A stretch of 64,000 bases of DNA from Micrasema longulum (GCA_022494885.1 JAGVSM010003574.1:42504-106503), one strand, 5' to 3'. Shown: positions 29,086 to 40,570, counted from the stretch's first letter. Notes: generated from the letters alone by a model not told the origin. Program-made: numbers and translations.

Positions 29086-29504
29086 GTTAAATTAATTATC
29101 TTACCTTCATGTAACAAAATATGATCTAGGTGCGGTGAGTTATTTGGTTTACTAATGCAGTGCCCTATTCACTGTTAGGTGCGGAAAATGAAACGATTAT
29201 GATGATGAATATTAATTCATGACAATCAAATTATTTTTCACATATACGTCAAAATATAAAGTGAAAAAATCTATTAATACAGCGTATTCTTTTTAGCCAA
29301 ATACGTTTTTTGCTTATGGGCATACTGTGGAAATTAACGATAACGTCCGTCGGAGATTGTTCAAATACCTGCATTTTAATCAGAACGAACACAACACACG
29401 TCGTTTTACTACGCAAGGCAAATACAGGAGATAGACAAAGACAACAATATAAAATTATTCATTTATCTGGCGATTCCTCAACTGTTGAGGCAGGTGCACG
29501 TACG

Positions 29505-29512
29505 TGACGTCA
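29505..29512. promoter_or_regulatory. CRE-like palindrome upstream of par-6
   Basis: TGACGTCA lies about 170 bases before the par-6 ATG, inside a GTACGTGACGTCAC context, a canonical CREB/ATF core. The same core is also found in the nearby TA-MITEs, so function is uncertain. Confidence 0.35.
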
Positions 29513-29681
29513 CACACTTATTTCTGACTCGTGCGATGGGGCTCCGCCGTCGGTTTTAGTTTAGTGTTTTTATTCGTTTAATGAAGTTTTGCAAGTTTGC
29601 ACACTTAGTAAATAGTGTTCTAATGATTAGTTTTGTGAAGTGTAGTGTAAGTGGCAGTGTTGTGTATTAAATGTGTCCGAA

Positions 29682-32257
29682 ATGTCGAAGAATAAAATCG
29701 CTGCGAGGATTGACAGTCAATGTGTCGAGGTAAAAAGCAAGGTACGGCCACAAATACTTAAAACTTTATTTCTCCCGTGATTTGATCGACTCAGTAGATG
29801 AGTCGGATGCATATTTTACTCATCATTATTACTTTAATAATTGGATATCACGTGTTAATTTTACTTCCTCTTCCTTGTTTTCGTGATTCCGTTTGATATA
29901 TGTAAATTCCTCGATGCAAAGTTGGACATATCAACAGTTGGAAGTTGGGAATTGTCATTAGACGTAATTGTTGTGTATTATTACTGCTTAGCCTTAAAAG
30001 ATCGACGGTATCATCGATGTGATGTGAAAGCAGTTTTTAAACAAAGTCTAGCAATCGAATTGGTAAAGTGAAAATTTCTCTTTGGACTTTCCTAGAGGTA
30101 TCTGTCAAGCAATTAAGCGAGATCCGACATAGCTCAGATTCAGATCATACGAATCAAGAACAATTTGTGGTTTGTTTTAGATGTTTTACCATATTAATTA
30201 ATTGTATTCGCATAACATCCGGAATTTGAACAATTTGCTCCGAAATTATGAGCCACCCTAGGTTTTTTCTTAGAAATAAAATTTGTGAATCACCTGTCAT
30301 TATCTTAAATCTCATACAGTATTTTCTAGTGAAAAGATCTTTTCGATTAATGCATATTTAAGTGGCCTCCGTGGTTAATTGATTAAGATGCTTGACTCGC
30401 ACACGGAAGGATCCGGGTTTGATTCCTGGTTGGAAAATAAAAGTTAAAAGTAATTATTTTCAAGTCTGGGTGTTCTGTGCTTTAATTTACCCCTGTAATA
30501 GGGCTTCTTGGCGTGTTATGATGCAAACAAAAAAATTGTATCGTATTTTAAAGCCTGTAATCTGTCATCGGTTGGGTTAATGGATCATTTTACGCGCTGT
30601 AACATTCACCATTCTGTCTATGTTTGGTCATTCATATTTGAAAAAGTAAAAAAAAACATATTATCAGGCGTTTGTAGATGAAATAATTCAGTCAGATGAA
30701 TATCACCCGCATTAATAAAGGTTTTTACCTCTAACTTCACAAAAATCAACAGATGGAAGAATGAAAGAAATGGGATGTTTAAATATAGGCAGAATGGTGA
30801 ATGTCAATCGCTGTATGACGTAAACCAGCCAATGACGGGTCGTCAGCCCTTTAAATGCATAGACTTCCGTATCCTCTTTCAAAAATGTTTTCACTCTCTG
30901 TTGGAATAAATTTCAATCTTAATAACTCGCGTGGGAAATGAAATTTAGCCTTGTTTAAATAATCAAAACTTTGTTGATTCACCACTCTGCCCATGTGAAC
31001 ATTTGTATTTCTTCAATTTCTCCATCTGTTGGATTGTTGCCAAGTGAATAATTGGCTTTTCAGGATTATACCTGAAGTGGCCATCGGGTCTAAAATACTC
31101 TTTCAGGTTTCTTGTCCTATTTCACACACATAACTGAATCCTTCATCTGCCCGGTCGAGGACAGTAGCAAACAATAATAATGAGTACTAATGAGGAAGAT
31201 TAGTGCCTAGGGAAATTGGATGAAATGTTTTCTTTCACGTGGTAAAAATTGGAGCATTTTATTGTACAGCGAAGTTTCTCAAAAATGCATTAAAAAATTA
31301 ATGAAAATGTACTACTTTGAAACGTCACAAGTTCTTGTGAACAATAACAAACCAATGAGTAAGTTGAGCCCTATGGAAAATTTGATTTAAAAAAATTCTT
31401 ACATGCGGTCAAAATTAGAGCATTAAATTGCAAGGCAAAGTTTCTTAAAAACGTACGAAAAAAATAGTAAAAAATATTTTAATAAAAATAACTTTGACTG
31501 ACGTCACTAGTTTGGATGAATCAATCAATGATAAGAGACTTCTGAAAGATTTCCGGTTTACGGTAAATCAACGGACCAATCGACAGAACTGACCGAAATG
31601 CGTAAGAGAATTTAAGACTTAAAACGTGGAATAATTTCAGAAATACAAGGTTTAAAAAAATCATACCACTGATAATACGATACATACAATTAAAAAAAAA
31701 GTTTTTGGCTTAGTTTAATAGTCTACTAACAAATAAAGAAACCACTGAACTTCCTCATTATAGCGGTTTTTGTTGTGATAGATTTCCGGTTTCTGGGTAG
31801 CCAGTTTTTTTAATACATTTAGTGTATTTTGACAGCTACGGGGTTCTACTTCTCTAACAGCACTACTCGCCGACGACAACTAGTGACGTCACGGGCGGAC
31901 TAATTTCAAAAAAATGATAATACGATACATAAAAAAATATGTTTTTTGGACAATTTTGATAGTCTATTACCAATTTTAAAAAATTAAAAAAACCTCTGAA
32001 CTTCCTCATCACAATTGTTTTAATTTTGCAGTTTGACGCCGAGTTCCGCCGGTTTTCGGTGAACCGTTCACAGTCGTCCAAGTATGAAGAGTTCCGCTCC
32101 CTCGTGGAGCGTCTGCACCGCCTCAAGGACACGGCCTTCCTGGTCTCCTACACAGACCCCGGGGACGGGGATCTGCTGCCCATCAACAATGACGACAACC
32201 TCGGCCGAGCCCTGCACACGGCGCGACCCCTGTTGCGTGTCATCATACAGAGAAAAG
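29682..32257 (+). CDS. par-6: Partitioning defective 6 (par-6), first two coding exons only (partial)
   Basis: Par-6 joins aPKC, Par-3 and Cdc42 in the cortical complex that sets apical-basal polarity. Exon 1 (29682-29741) encodes MSKNKIAARIDSQCVEVKSK, matching the fly start MSKNKI and the conserved VKSK. Exon 2 (32032-32257) begins FDAEFRRFSVNR and carries the PB1 domain that binds aPKC, ending INNDDNLGRALHTARPLLRV-IIQRK. The intron is 2.3 kb, GT-AG, phase 0. Exon 2 ends in phase 1 with GTATTA. An out-of-frame ATG lies 11 bases upstream of the chosen start. The CRIB and PDZ exons were not found in the remaining 31.7 kb, so they lie beyond the window, are too short for me to see, or this locus is incomplete. 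The exon 2 coding DNA is GC-rich, unlike its surroundings. Confidence 0.93.
30362..30540 (+). repeat. tRNA-headed SINE, family A, copy 4
   Basis: GTGGCCTCCGTGGTTAATTG head, a B box in GGATCCGGGTTTGATTCC, and the body word AGTCTGGGTGTTCTGTGC. In intron 1 of par-6. Confidence 0.7.
30540..31070. repeat. FB-A foldback copy in par-6 intron 1
   Basis: Two inverted arms around TATCACCCGCATTAATAAAG (centre near 30710). The right arm has TTCACAAAAATCAACAGATG, ATAGGCAGAATGGTGAATG and AATGACGGGTCGTCAGCCC; a further part follows at 30900-31060. Confidence 0.6.
31184..32010. mobile_element. TA-flanked MITE family, nested/tandem copies 3 and 4, next to par-6 exon 2
   Basis: Begins TAATGAGGAAGATTAGTGCC at 31184; a second set of words begins near 31360 (GTTGAGCCCTATGG) and closes at CACTGAACTTCCTCATTATA (about 31757). 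A third remnant runs to CCTCTGAACTTCCTCATC at 32009, about 20 bases before the exon 2 acceptor. Confidence 0.65.
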
Positions 32258-32499
32258 GTATTATTTATAATATAAAGGTATTATAAATAATTAAAGATAA
32301 AATTGTATTCAATATATCCGCAAGACTTTAAATCAATTAAAAAATATCAAAATGTTTGACTCAATGAGGAGGTTCAGTGCTACCGGATATTGGATTTAAA
32401 AAATGTTTTCTTACATGCTGTAAAAATTCAAGCATTTTACTCTACTGCGAAGTTTCTCAAAAATCTAAGACAAAGTTACCATTAACATATCCATATATG

Positions 32500-33521
32500 C
32501 AGTGGCGGTTTCCCCTTATGTCCATTGGGTCAATGACCCCTCAAAATTTGCCACCAATCAAACTAATTTACTTAAAATACATTATAAAGAAAGTTTATAA
32601 AATAATGCAATTAGGTTTTATAATATTTTTTAAAAAATCATTCACTCAAATATATAAGAACATATTTCAGTTTCAGTGCCGCAGAGCAGCGTTTATTTTA
32701 TAATTAAAAAATACATATAATAATTTGTTACCCACTAAGTCTAAAGACTTTTTGGTGGGACACATTTTTTTTTTTATGCCAGGTTAGTAATTTGTTAGTA
32801 TTTTAAAAGTTAAATGTAGGTATTAGAAATTTTTGTTTGTGGAATTATGATGGCGATAGTTGAGAGTGAAATATATTTTTCGACACTAAAGCGAATAAGA
32901 CCTTTATAAAAAACTCTATGAGCCAAGATAAAGTGCACTCGCACTCGCTATGTTAGGTATTTTGTAAATTTGTGTAACATATTAGAAAAATCCATGTACA
33001 CAAAGATATATTTATGTATTGTTACAAAAAAAAGTTGCATTAAAATTATTGTGAAATGTACCTGTATGTACATGTATGACAGGGTTACGAATGATGAAAT
33101 CAGGCGAGAGTGTAAATCTGAGACAAGTATAATTGATAAGATTAAGAAAGGGTCTCTGAGATGGTTTGGTCACGTAGAACGAATGGACGACGAGAGAATG
33201 GTAAAACAAGTATATATGGCAAAAATGAACGGCAACGTTAGACGAGGACGACCAAGGAAGACGTGGCATGATCAGATAAACCAAAATCTTAAGTCTGGTC
33301 ATGTCAAAAGCAGACAGAACCGAAGGGCATGTATGACAAGATGTATGTATGTGGAAGAGGCTAGGAGTGTATGCCAGGATAGACATGTGTGGCGGTCCAT
33401 TCTCTCTGCCTACCCCTACGGGGAAATTGCGTGATGGTAGTAGTAGTAGTAGTAGTAGTGAAATGTACCTATTTAGTAAAAAAATGACCCCCCCTATTTT
33501 TAACCCCTTCAGCCGCCACTG
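32500..33521. mobile_element. hAT-like non-autonomous element, CAGTGGCGG ends
   Basis: Starts CAGTGGCGG and ends CCGCCACTG. Inverted ends of this form are typical of hAT elements. The flanking 8 bases (CATATATG and TGAATATG) agree at only five positions, so the duplication is decayed. It carries an RTE 3' fragment (33075-33461). No transposase found. Confidence 0.65.
33075..33461 (+). pseudogene. RTE-like retrotransposon 3' end, (GTA)n-tailed family
   Basis: Open frame MYDRVTNDEIRRECKSETS, LRWFGHVERMDDERMVKQVY, RRGRPRKTWHDQINQNLKSG to SILSAYPYGEIA-stop, then (GTA)n from 33437 to 33461. The 5' part is missing. Matches 16.98-17.35 and 47.57-47.93 kb almost word for word, so the family was active fairly recently. 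Confidence 0.85.
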
Positions 33522-33720
33522 TGAATATGGTTTTATAAATTAACTGCTTTAAAATGTTACAGGTTCATGTGAACACGTTTTAACAATAACCAATCAATTA
33601 TAGCAATGTGATAAATTTCTGGTATCTAGGTAGCCATGTTTTTTATGTTTGGTGTGTTTTGACGGAAAACACACAAAATCAGGAAAATTAGGTACAAAAT
33701 AAAAAAAAATTGATTTAGTT

Positions 33721-33880
33721 TCAACAACGAAAACAACAAACCATCACGCCGTTTCTCCGTAGGGTCAGGCAGAGAGGATAGAATGCCATATCACTCTATC
33801 TTTGCATACAGACCTCGCTTCCGCTACATTCATACATCTTCTCATGCACGCACGCCGATTATTCCTACTTTTGACAGATA
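33721..33880 (-). pseudogene. RTE-like 3' end, (GTT)n-tailed family
   Basis: Reverse of the protein end with the CATCACGCCGTTTCTCCGTA word and a CAACAA tail. Same family as 41491-42118, 45846-46119 and 61085-61430. Confidence 0.65.
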
Positions 33881-33949
33881 GTCTTTTATTAACAAATAAA
33901 TTAACCCCTGAACTTCCTAATTATTGAAAAATAACTGTAATGTATGTTA

Positions 33950-34205
33950 CTTACTATTTTTATTTCAATGTTAAGCCAGCAGCCTTAAGATGATTTGCGA
34001 ATGTTTTAACGAAATCTATTTGAAATTTAGTTGTTGGCGTATTTTAGCTTTTCCAATACAAATCTAGCCTATTAAGACCGACTCTTGTGGGAGCTTATTC
34101 CAACCATTAAGGATGAATCCGGTTTTCTTCATCTCATTTTAGTTTGAACATGGAATCCAAATTTCGGCAGCAATAGTGACTATTGAGTATTTTATGTCTC
34201 TATAA
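33950..34205 (-). pseudogene. LINE C-terminal remnant
   Basis: The minus strand reads KKTGFILNGWNKLPQESVLI, the 'WN-x-LP' end typical of LINE proteins. Only the tail is left. Confidence 0.45.
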
Positions 34206-34650
34206 AGTCAACCCTGCTTAAGAGTAAAATATTTCGATACACTTCTACTAGAACAAGACATCATTATTTCCTTATTCACCCAGTGGCGTACAGAGCTCTG
34301 CATTATCACTCAGTATCTAAATCATTATTGTTACCTGAAATATACGTACTTAGCCGGTGATTGCGTTTCCCCAAGTAGTAAAGTTATACGAATGAACTTA
34401 GAAATTACAATATTAAGTCACGTTGCAAGTCTTTAATACAGATTGTAGACAAATTTAAGATCATTTTCTTGATTGTTGTAGTGGAGTGAGGTGACTTAAT
34501 TTACCTAACCATCCATGCGCTTTGTAGCTGCAATAATAATATAATTATTATAAACCTGCAAATGGGTATTCGGATCGAATTGATACAATTTCCCATATTA
34601 TTTTAATTGTACCAAAATAACATGACAAATAAAACAAAATTAAGGCGTCA
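34206..34650. other. Probable par-6 intron sequence
   Basis: Mostly unique sequence with no gene seen. CAGTGGCGTACAGAGCTCTG at about 34281 resembles a hAT end, but I found no partner. Confidence 0.35.
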
Positions 34651-34654
34651 AATT

Positions 34655-35245
34655 CAATTCAATTTATTTATTTTAAATATAACATATACATTACAAACAT
34701 ATATTTAATACGTACATATTATAAAAAAGAAAAAAATACGTGAAAGAGACTCATGTCAAAGTAGTAGGAGAATCCTGCTCCGGAAAACCCATTCGGATAC
34801 ATGGAACAGATCAATATCCGGAGCGATGTTGTTCAGCATAGCGATAGCCCTCCTAACAGGCATAACCATAGGCAGGTTGCTCCTGTGTATCGGAATATGA
34901 AACAATCTATGCTGACGCTGTCTTAGGTGATTATCAGGAACATACAAACCAATGCTCATCATAATATCAGAATTATCGATCACACCGCGCAACAATCGAT
35001 AAAAATGTGCAGTCAAATACACATTCCTTCTAGTCTCTAAACTGTTGTAGCCGAGCATACCCTGGACAAACTCGGTCGGGTAGAGCCGAGGATAATACCC
35101 GCACTCTCTCATGTAGATATATCTCAGAAACTTATTTTGGAGTTTCTCTATCATAAGAGAGTACTTCAGTTCAAGTGGCCCCCAAATCATTGAGCCACTC
35201 TCGTCTCTACTTCGCTAAATTGGGACAACATATCAGACCTTGAGC
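34655..35245 (-). pseudogene. LINE RT C-terminal region, copy 1 of a recent pair
   Basis: A 144-codon frame reads KYSLMIEKLQNKFLRYIYMR, RLYPTEFVQGMLGYNSLETR, HFYRLLRGVIDNSDI and ends RSRILLLL-stop, then a 3' tail with TCAATTCAATTTATTTATTT. The copy at 48480-49030 is nearly the same (frame broken once). Confidence 0.8.
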
Positions 35246-35249
35246 GATG

Positions 35250-35875
35250 GTCTGATATTATAAACGCACAATACTCTCCGATAGCAAGAGTACTTGCCTC
35301 TTAAACATAGTTTCACACAAAGATGTCGATCGCCAAAGTGATCTTGCAGGGGGCAATTATAGTGGCCATTAAGGAACTTCTACATTAATTTATAATTTAT
35401 ATTAGAAATTATTCTCAATCAAGAGTTTATATTCCATCATCATTCTGCGTTTGTTATTTTTTATATGTTTTTTTCCCCTAAGCCAGGCATTTTTCTGAAA
35501 AATCAGGCAGTTTAAGCACCCTGAACAGGCATCTTTTAATTTTGAGATGGTAACCCTATACACAATGATATTTCTACTGCATTGAATTTTGTCTATTGAC
35601 TTAATGATAATAAAAATGTTTGCCTCGTGATAGACTATCATCATCCTGAATTGACCCACTGTCTGATAACAACACACTAATGGTGATTACTAAATAATGC
35701 TTATCAAACAATTTCCTGCGAGTGGATATACTTATACTTACTGATTATCTGTTGTCCCTTTCAAATCTACTGTTGACTTTTTATTCAAGGATTACATATG
35801 ATGATGTAATAACTTATATTTACATATAAGTATATAAGTTATTCATTAAAAATACTTGGTACACTTCCACTTATT
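35250..35875. other. No gene recognised
   Basis: AT-rich DNA. A 91-codon minus-strand frame at 35402-35677 has no recognisable family. Confidence 0.35.
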
Positions 35876-35879
35876 TGTT

Positions 35880-36305
35880 TGACCAATTAGCGCTTTCACC
35901 CTCTAATGGGCATCTTCAGACTGGCGAATATAATACAATGTAAAAATAATTTTTAAAAAACAATCAATCTATAGGGGACAATCCCATATTGAATTTACAA
36001 TTTTGAATAAATTTAAAAGGTCTATGATTTTTCTTCTATCGTTAAGTTTTGACAAATTTAATGCTTTTAGTAAAAAACCGTAATTTAAAAATTTGTGACG
36101 GATTCTATGTTTAAAATTTATATATCTTAAGAATTTTTTTTTGGACTCTTTCGAGATAAGTTTGGTGACAGTTGTAGTAAGGAGTCCATATTGTAGAGTT
36201 ATACTCTAACTGGCTTTTCACTAATAAAGTATACATCAACTTCAGAGTGCCTATGTTTTTGAATTCCTCAGTCACACGTAATATGAAGCCTAACATTTTA
36301 TTTTT
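35880..36305 (-). repeat. LINE/Penelope-like fragment with hammerhead-like motif
   Basis: The minus strand reads MLGFILRVTEEFKNIGTLKL and QLEYNSTIWTPYYNCHQTYL, a LINE-like C-terminal region. Its downstream end has CTGAAGA (35919-35913), a CCC/GGG stem and GAAA (35897-35894), which fits the hammerhead core CUGANGA-stem II-GAAA. The same GCGCTTTC/CATCTTCA sequence is in the inverted pair at 19.1-19.4 kb. Confidence 0.5.
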
Positions 36306-37245
36306 TTATTTATTAAGGAAATCATACAGTCTTTGTATAAATACAAGGTACAAAAGTACAATTAAAAAAAGTAAGACAAATTACAGATTTCACATTAATT
36401 TATTATGAATGCAGGAGGAGAGGGAAAAAAATAATTGAATTCTAAAAAAATCTAAATATAAATATTTTTTAAAAAGCACATAAAAAGGGAGAAGACATTG
36501 TACAGCTGCAACTCTACTTTCCTCCCTCTCTCTCTGCTTCCATGAACATTTATATTTCTTAGTAAAAATTCACAACCAAAAATAATTAATTAGATGCAGA
36601 TACATAGTAGATGTACATATGAATAAGTATAAACTATGAGTTGAAATTAAAAGTTTAAATTAAAAGTTAAAATTAAAAGTTTAAATTAAGAATTAAAATT
36701 AAAAAGTTAAAATTAAAAGTTAAGAGTTAAGCAGGAGATAAATTTAAAATGTCTAACAGATCTGATAAAAATATGGTATTTACAGTGCAATATGTCGATG
36801 TCACTAAAACTGTCATTACAGGTAATCTGTATTCTTCGAAGAGTGCTATTTTTCATATAATTAGTAATATTTCATATCATTGAGTTAGGAATGTCGAAGA
36901 GTACAGATTGACGAGTTCTACGGACAGGGACTCGATATGAAATGCTTCTAACAATTTCTGGGCTATCAATTAGGTTATTAACAATTTTGTAGAGAAAGCT
37001 CATATCCAACATGTGAAAATTAGCGGACTCAGTCCTACTTGAAAATAAAGCATTATTTTTTAAATCTAATTGTTTAAGAAAATAGTTTTGAATATGTTCA
37101 ATACGATTTTTGTGAGTATTGTATTGAGAATTCCAAATCGGCGAACCAAACTCTAGGACACTTCGTACATATGAAAAAAATAATTCTTAATGACTCAGCT
37201 CTTGTGAAAGGTTTGGTTGATCGTATAACAAACCCCAACAAGATA
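36305..37245 (-). pseudogene. CR1/Jockey-like LINE C-terminal remnant and tail
   Basis: Broken minus-strand frames give VLEFGSPIWNSQYNTHKNRI, IVNNLIDSPEIVRSISYRVP and VRRTRQSVLFD-type readings, after a T-rich 3' tail at 36300-36500. Same layout as the element at 54-56 kb. About 60 bases around 36645-36720 are a degenerate AATTAAAAGTT tandem repeat. Confidence 0.6.
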
Positions 37246-37319
37246 ATTTGAAGTTAGGCTAAATTGGTAGGTATTACAGTAAAACTGCAATTATCACATT
37301 AAAAACTTACTTAAACATA

Positions 37320-38214
37320 CTTCAGCCCCACGGGAAACTGAATACAATAAATGTTTTCTTGCGCGCGGTAAAAATTGGAGCATTCAATTGTACGGCAAAC
37401 TTTCCTGAAAATGTACGAAAAATTTAATAAAAAACATTTTGATAAAAACGAACTACTTTGAACGACGTCACTGGTTCACATTTATCAACAGTCTGTATTA
37501 AATGCTGTAGCGAGACTTATTTTCGGCATCTCTAAATTCAGTCACATCACTTCTTCGGAAATTACACTGGCTACGTTTTCCACAAAGGGTGGAATACAAA
37601 CTCTGTTCCGGAATATCTAAGGGAACTATGCATTCCAGATGAACTAGCTGACAGGCGTCTTACGCTTATATCAGCTACGTCTACGGCGAGAGAAAAGGTT
37701 ATTATACCTCTACGCAAACAGCGCACTAAGTTCGGTGAACGCGCATTTGCGGTCGCAGGCCCTATGGCATAGAATGCTCTCCCAGTAGAGGTGCGAGGCT
37801 GTGAGAGTGAAGCGATGTTTCGAGAAAAACTTAAAACCCACTTGTTCTCTAAATCATTTGAATAAGTCCGTAGCATGTGATAACAAAATATTTTTTACAA
37901 ATTTAAAAGTTTCAATGATAATAATATATTTATCTATAGAATGACTTTGTAAAGCGCCCTTGAGGTATTATATTACAAAAACGGCGCTGTCTAAGTTATC
38001 CATAATAACAATAACCAATGATGAGAGAGTTATGGAAAAATTCCGGTTTTCTTGCCGTAAATGGACCAATGGGCAGAACTGATCGAAAATAAGCGGAAGA
38101 GAACCTCTGACGTCACACGCGGAGTTATTTCAGAAATACAACAATTAAAAATCGTAGCGCTGATAATACGATATAATATAAAAATTTGAAAAAAAAAACC
38201 ACCGAACTTTATCA
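37320..38214. mobile_element. TA-flanked MITE copy 6, split by a LINE fragment
   Basis: Left piece 37320-37485 (CAGCCCCACGGGAAACTGAA to CGACGTCACTGGTTCA). Right piece 38005-38214 (CCAATGATGAGAGAGTTATG to CACCGAACTTTATCATTA). The middle is the LINE remnant at 37485-37990. Confidence 0.65.
37485..37990 (+). pseudogene. LINE C-terminal fragment
   Basis: Broken plus-strand frames of the 23.5-24.0 kb family: TKFGERAFAVAGPMA-like reading, then the tail with AAGCGCCCTTGAGGTA. Inserted in a TA-MITE. Confidence 0.6.
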
Positions 38215-38319
38215 TTAAATTAAAATTAAAAACATATTTATTTTTTATTTCTTGATAACGATTTGGATGTTTGACAATCCGGACGACTGGAGTTCGGATA
38301 AACGGATTTCTTCTGTGTA

Positions 38320-38640
38320 TTTTTTAAAAGATAAACACTAAATAAATTGTATTTATGATCTTTTTTCGACGCAATTGGCCTTATGAATAAATTGAAATCA
38401 ATGCCCACGTAATAAATGCTGGAAGCGTGTGCTAGTGATTAACAGGCTCGGTTGTTGGCATTGTCTGTATTCATTATGCAGCAATTATTTAGCACATAGT
38501 AATTACAATACATTATCTGCTATGCACATTGCGCTTTGCAACAGTCATTTCATACTTTAGTATTAAGCTAGTGGCTGTAATATACTGCTGCAAAACAGAG
38601 TCGTGTGATTAGGGAAATATCACATACTACTACCGATCAA
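38320..38640. other. Unique sequence, no feature recognised
   Basis: Between the split pogo-like MITE and a dispersed repeat. No open frame or repeat. Confidence 0.4.
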
Positions 38641-38649
38641 AATATGTTA

Positions 38650-39850
38650 AATGAATTAAGAAAAAATAATTGTATTTTCAAAATTAATATGGATATTTTT
38701 TTATCTTATTTGTTTTTTTTATTTTTTATATTTATTTTGTTTTTTACAATATACATAAAAGGTAAAACATAGTATTAAAAAATAAAGGATAATTACATAG
38801 CAATGAAATGCATATTAACAGAAAAATAGTCAACAAAAAATCCCACAAAGGCATGGCCTGTTCGTGGGTATACAAAAAATGTTTATGAATTTTCGCTCCT
38901 ATAATAAATAGACAGTTATAATATTTTTGTGCAATATAAGAAAGAGAAAATAAATTTTCCGTAAAAGATTATAAGGTACTTATATTGTGGAGAAATGTTT
39001 TCATATATAACATTTAAAATAAAATTGTAAAAAAATATGTTCCTACAAAAACGCGACATGTTTGGCCTTGATTTTGTGGAGTCAAGATTCGTGACGACGT
39101 TTTTTTTATTTTTTTTATTTATTTATAAATCATATAACACAAAGTATAATACATTGAATTACATTCCCAGGAGTTACTATAACTCAATTCGGGACATAAA
39201 TAATATTAACATTTTGAAAATAACACATATTGAGAACAACGAAGAAATAAAGCAAGTTTAGCACCTTTATAACTAAATATTCAACAACAATATATACGCC
39301 TAAAACCTTTTCCTACACAAGCAGAATAAATATATATAAAAAAACGCTTTTAAGAATATTAAAAAAAGGAGTGAATCCACTAAAGCTAGGGTTTCCTAAG
39401 ACAGCGGTGCCCGTAGCTTAACGGCCGTAGTGAACGGTGATGCGGTGGACAGCCGTCGTAACGGTGACTAGAGAATGGTTTCCTATGAAAACGGTGTTAA
39501 ATGGTGTTGATATCGCCGTTTTCCTAGGAAACCAGTCTCTAGTCACCGTTACCACGGCTGTCTACCGCATCACCGTTCACTACGGCCGTTAAAATACGGG
39601 CACCGCTGTCCTAGGAAACCCTAGCTTAAGGGAGATAAAGGCATTAGCATCACATGCCATGCAGATGATGCTGTCATAGTGATGATGAGAACATATCCAT
39701 CTCAGTTAGTAAACATCTGGATGCCTAAGAAATATATTTAAAATTTAAACGTTCAAAGTTCAACATTTGACCAAATCGTGACGTATTAGGGGCGTGGCCA
39801 TGGCAATGAACCGTTTTCGCGGTAATTAAAAAATATTTTTTATGCTACTT
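38650..39850 (+). repeat. Dispersed repeat (17.64-kb family) split by three insertions
   Basis: Pieces at 38650-38700, 39000-39105 and 39725-39840 match 17640-17965 in order. The gaps hold a minus-strand LINE tail (38700-38990, shared with 59740-59975 inverted), another T-rich LINE tail (39105-39270), and the 243-bp hairpin element (39384-39626) with a short RT-like remnant (CHADDAVIV reading, about 39650-39690). Confidence 0.55.
39384..39626. mobile_element. 243-bp TWA-flanked hairpin element, copy 1
   Basis: AGCTAGGGTTTCCTA... is the reverse complement of ...CTAGGAAACCCTAGCT over nearly its whole length, so a single strand would fold into one long hairpin. Flanked by TAA on both sides. Copies 2 and 3 (43624-43866, 44596-44838) are also exactly 243 bp. 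Confidence 0.8.
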
Positions 39851-39894
39851 GCCAGTCAGTGAAGAATTCATTTCCTTCTTTTACACAGTCCAAT

Positions 39895-40145
39895 AAAGTG
39901 AATATTTATTATTTATTTATTTATTTATTAACGGACATTGTCCATGTATACAATTTATAAGGTTTAAATATTACAATAAAATAATAGTTGAAAACATTTA
40001 AAAAAAGAAAAGAAGCATTGACAAACATAAGGGACATCGAGACAAGATCTGGATTATTTATTTAGTGCTCGTTTAAATCGTTTTAAACTTAAACCAAAAA
40101 AGTCCAGATCTTGTCTTGAGTTAACAATACGACAAAGACTGGTCA
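39895..40145 (-). repeat. LINE 3' tail with hairpin, inverted copy of 56440-56675
   Basis: Words ACGGACATTGTCCATGTATA, AAGGGACATCGAGACAAGAT and AGTCCAGATCTTGTCTTGA recur inverted at 56455-56640. The piece CAAGATCTGGA is opposed to TCCAGATCTTG about 55 bases away, giving a stem-loop. Confidence 0.6.
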
Positions 40146-40338
40146 TAATTATTGTTTTTTTTTATTTTTATTTTTTTTTATTTAATGCACCTCTTGATTA
40201 CCTTCTTTAGGCACAAAGATGCCAAGGCCATCATATTACAGAGAGCTACGGGCAGCTTTTCTCGTTTGGCAACGAGCAATTTTTCCGCGTGTGGTGGGCA
40301 AGCTGAACTGTTTTCTTTGTAGATAATTATGTATTAAA

Positions 40339-40570
40339 ATGAGGAAGTTAATTAGTTTTTTAAAAATATATTTTTGTTAACTAAGCCAAAAAAATATATG
40401 TATCGTATTATCAGCGGTATGATTTATTAAAGTTTAGTATTTCTGAAATTACACCGCGTGTGACGTCTCAAGTTCTCTTCCGCTTCTCAGTCGATTCTGC
40501 CGATTGGTCCGTTCACTTACCGTAAACCGGAAATCTTTCATAACTCTCTTATCATCGCTTGATTCATAAT
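40339..40570 (+). mobile_element. TA-flanked MITE copy 7, right half missing
   Basis: Starts AAATGAGGAAGTTAATTAG and runs in family order to CTCTTATCATCGCTTGATTC, where the GGGTATACTGGC element begins. Confidence 0.65.

Larger units (their letters stand above)
32360..33925. mobile_element. TA-flanked MITE copy 5, split by a hAT-like element and an RTE fragment
   Basis: Left part 32360-32490 starts CAATGAGGAGGTTCAGTGCT. The right part resumes at about 33530 and ends CCCTGAACTTCCTAATTA at about 33922. Between them lies the 1022-bp element 32500-33521; a second insertion, an inverted RTE tail, occupies 33721-33880. Confidence 0.6.
37266..38312. mobile_element. pogo-like MITE copy 3, split by nested insertions
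   Basis: The left end ACAGTAAAACTGCAATTATC at 37270 and the right part (TTTGACAATCCGGACGACTG, about 38270-38290) are separated by a TA-flanked MITE (copy 6), itself split by a LINE fragment. So three layers are stacked: pogo-like MITE, then TA-MITE, then LINE. Confidence 0.65.

Noticed and set aside
37571..37876. 101-codon minus-strand frame
   Set aside because: It is antisense to a LINE C-terminal remnant on the plus strand, so it is a shadow.
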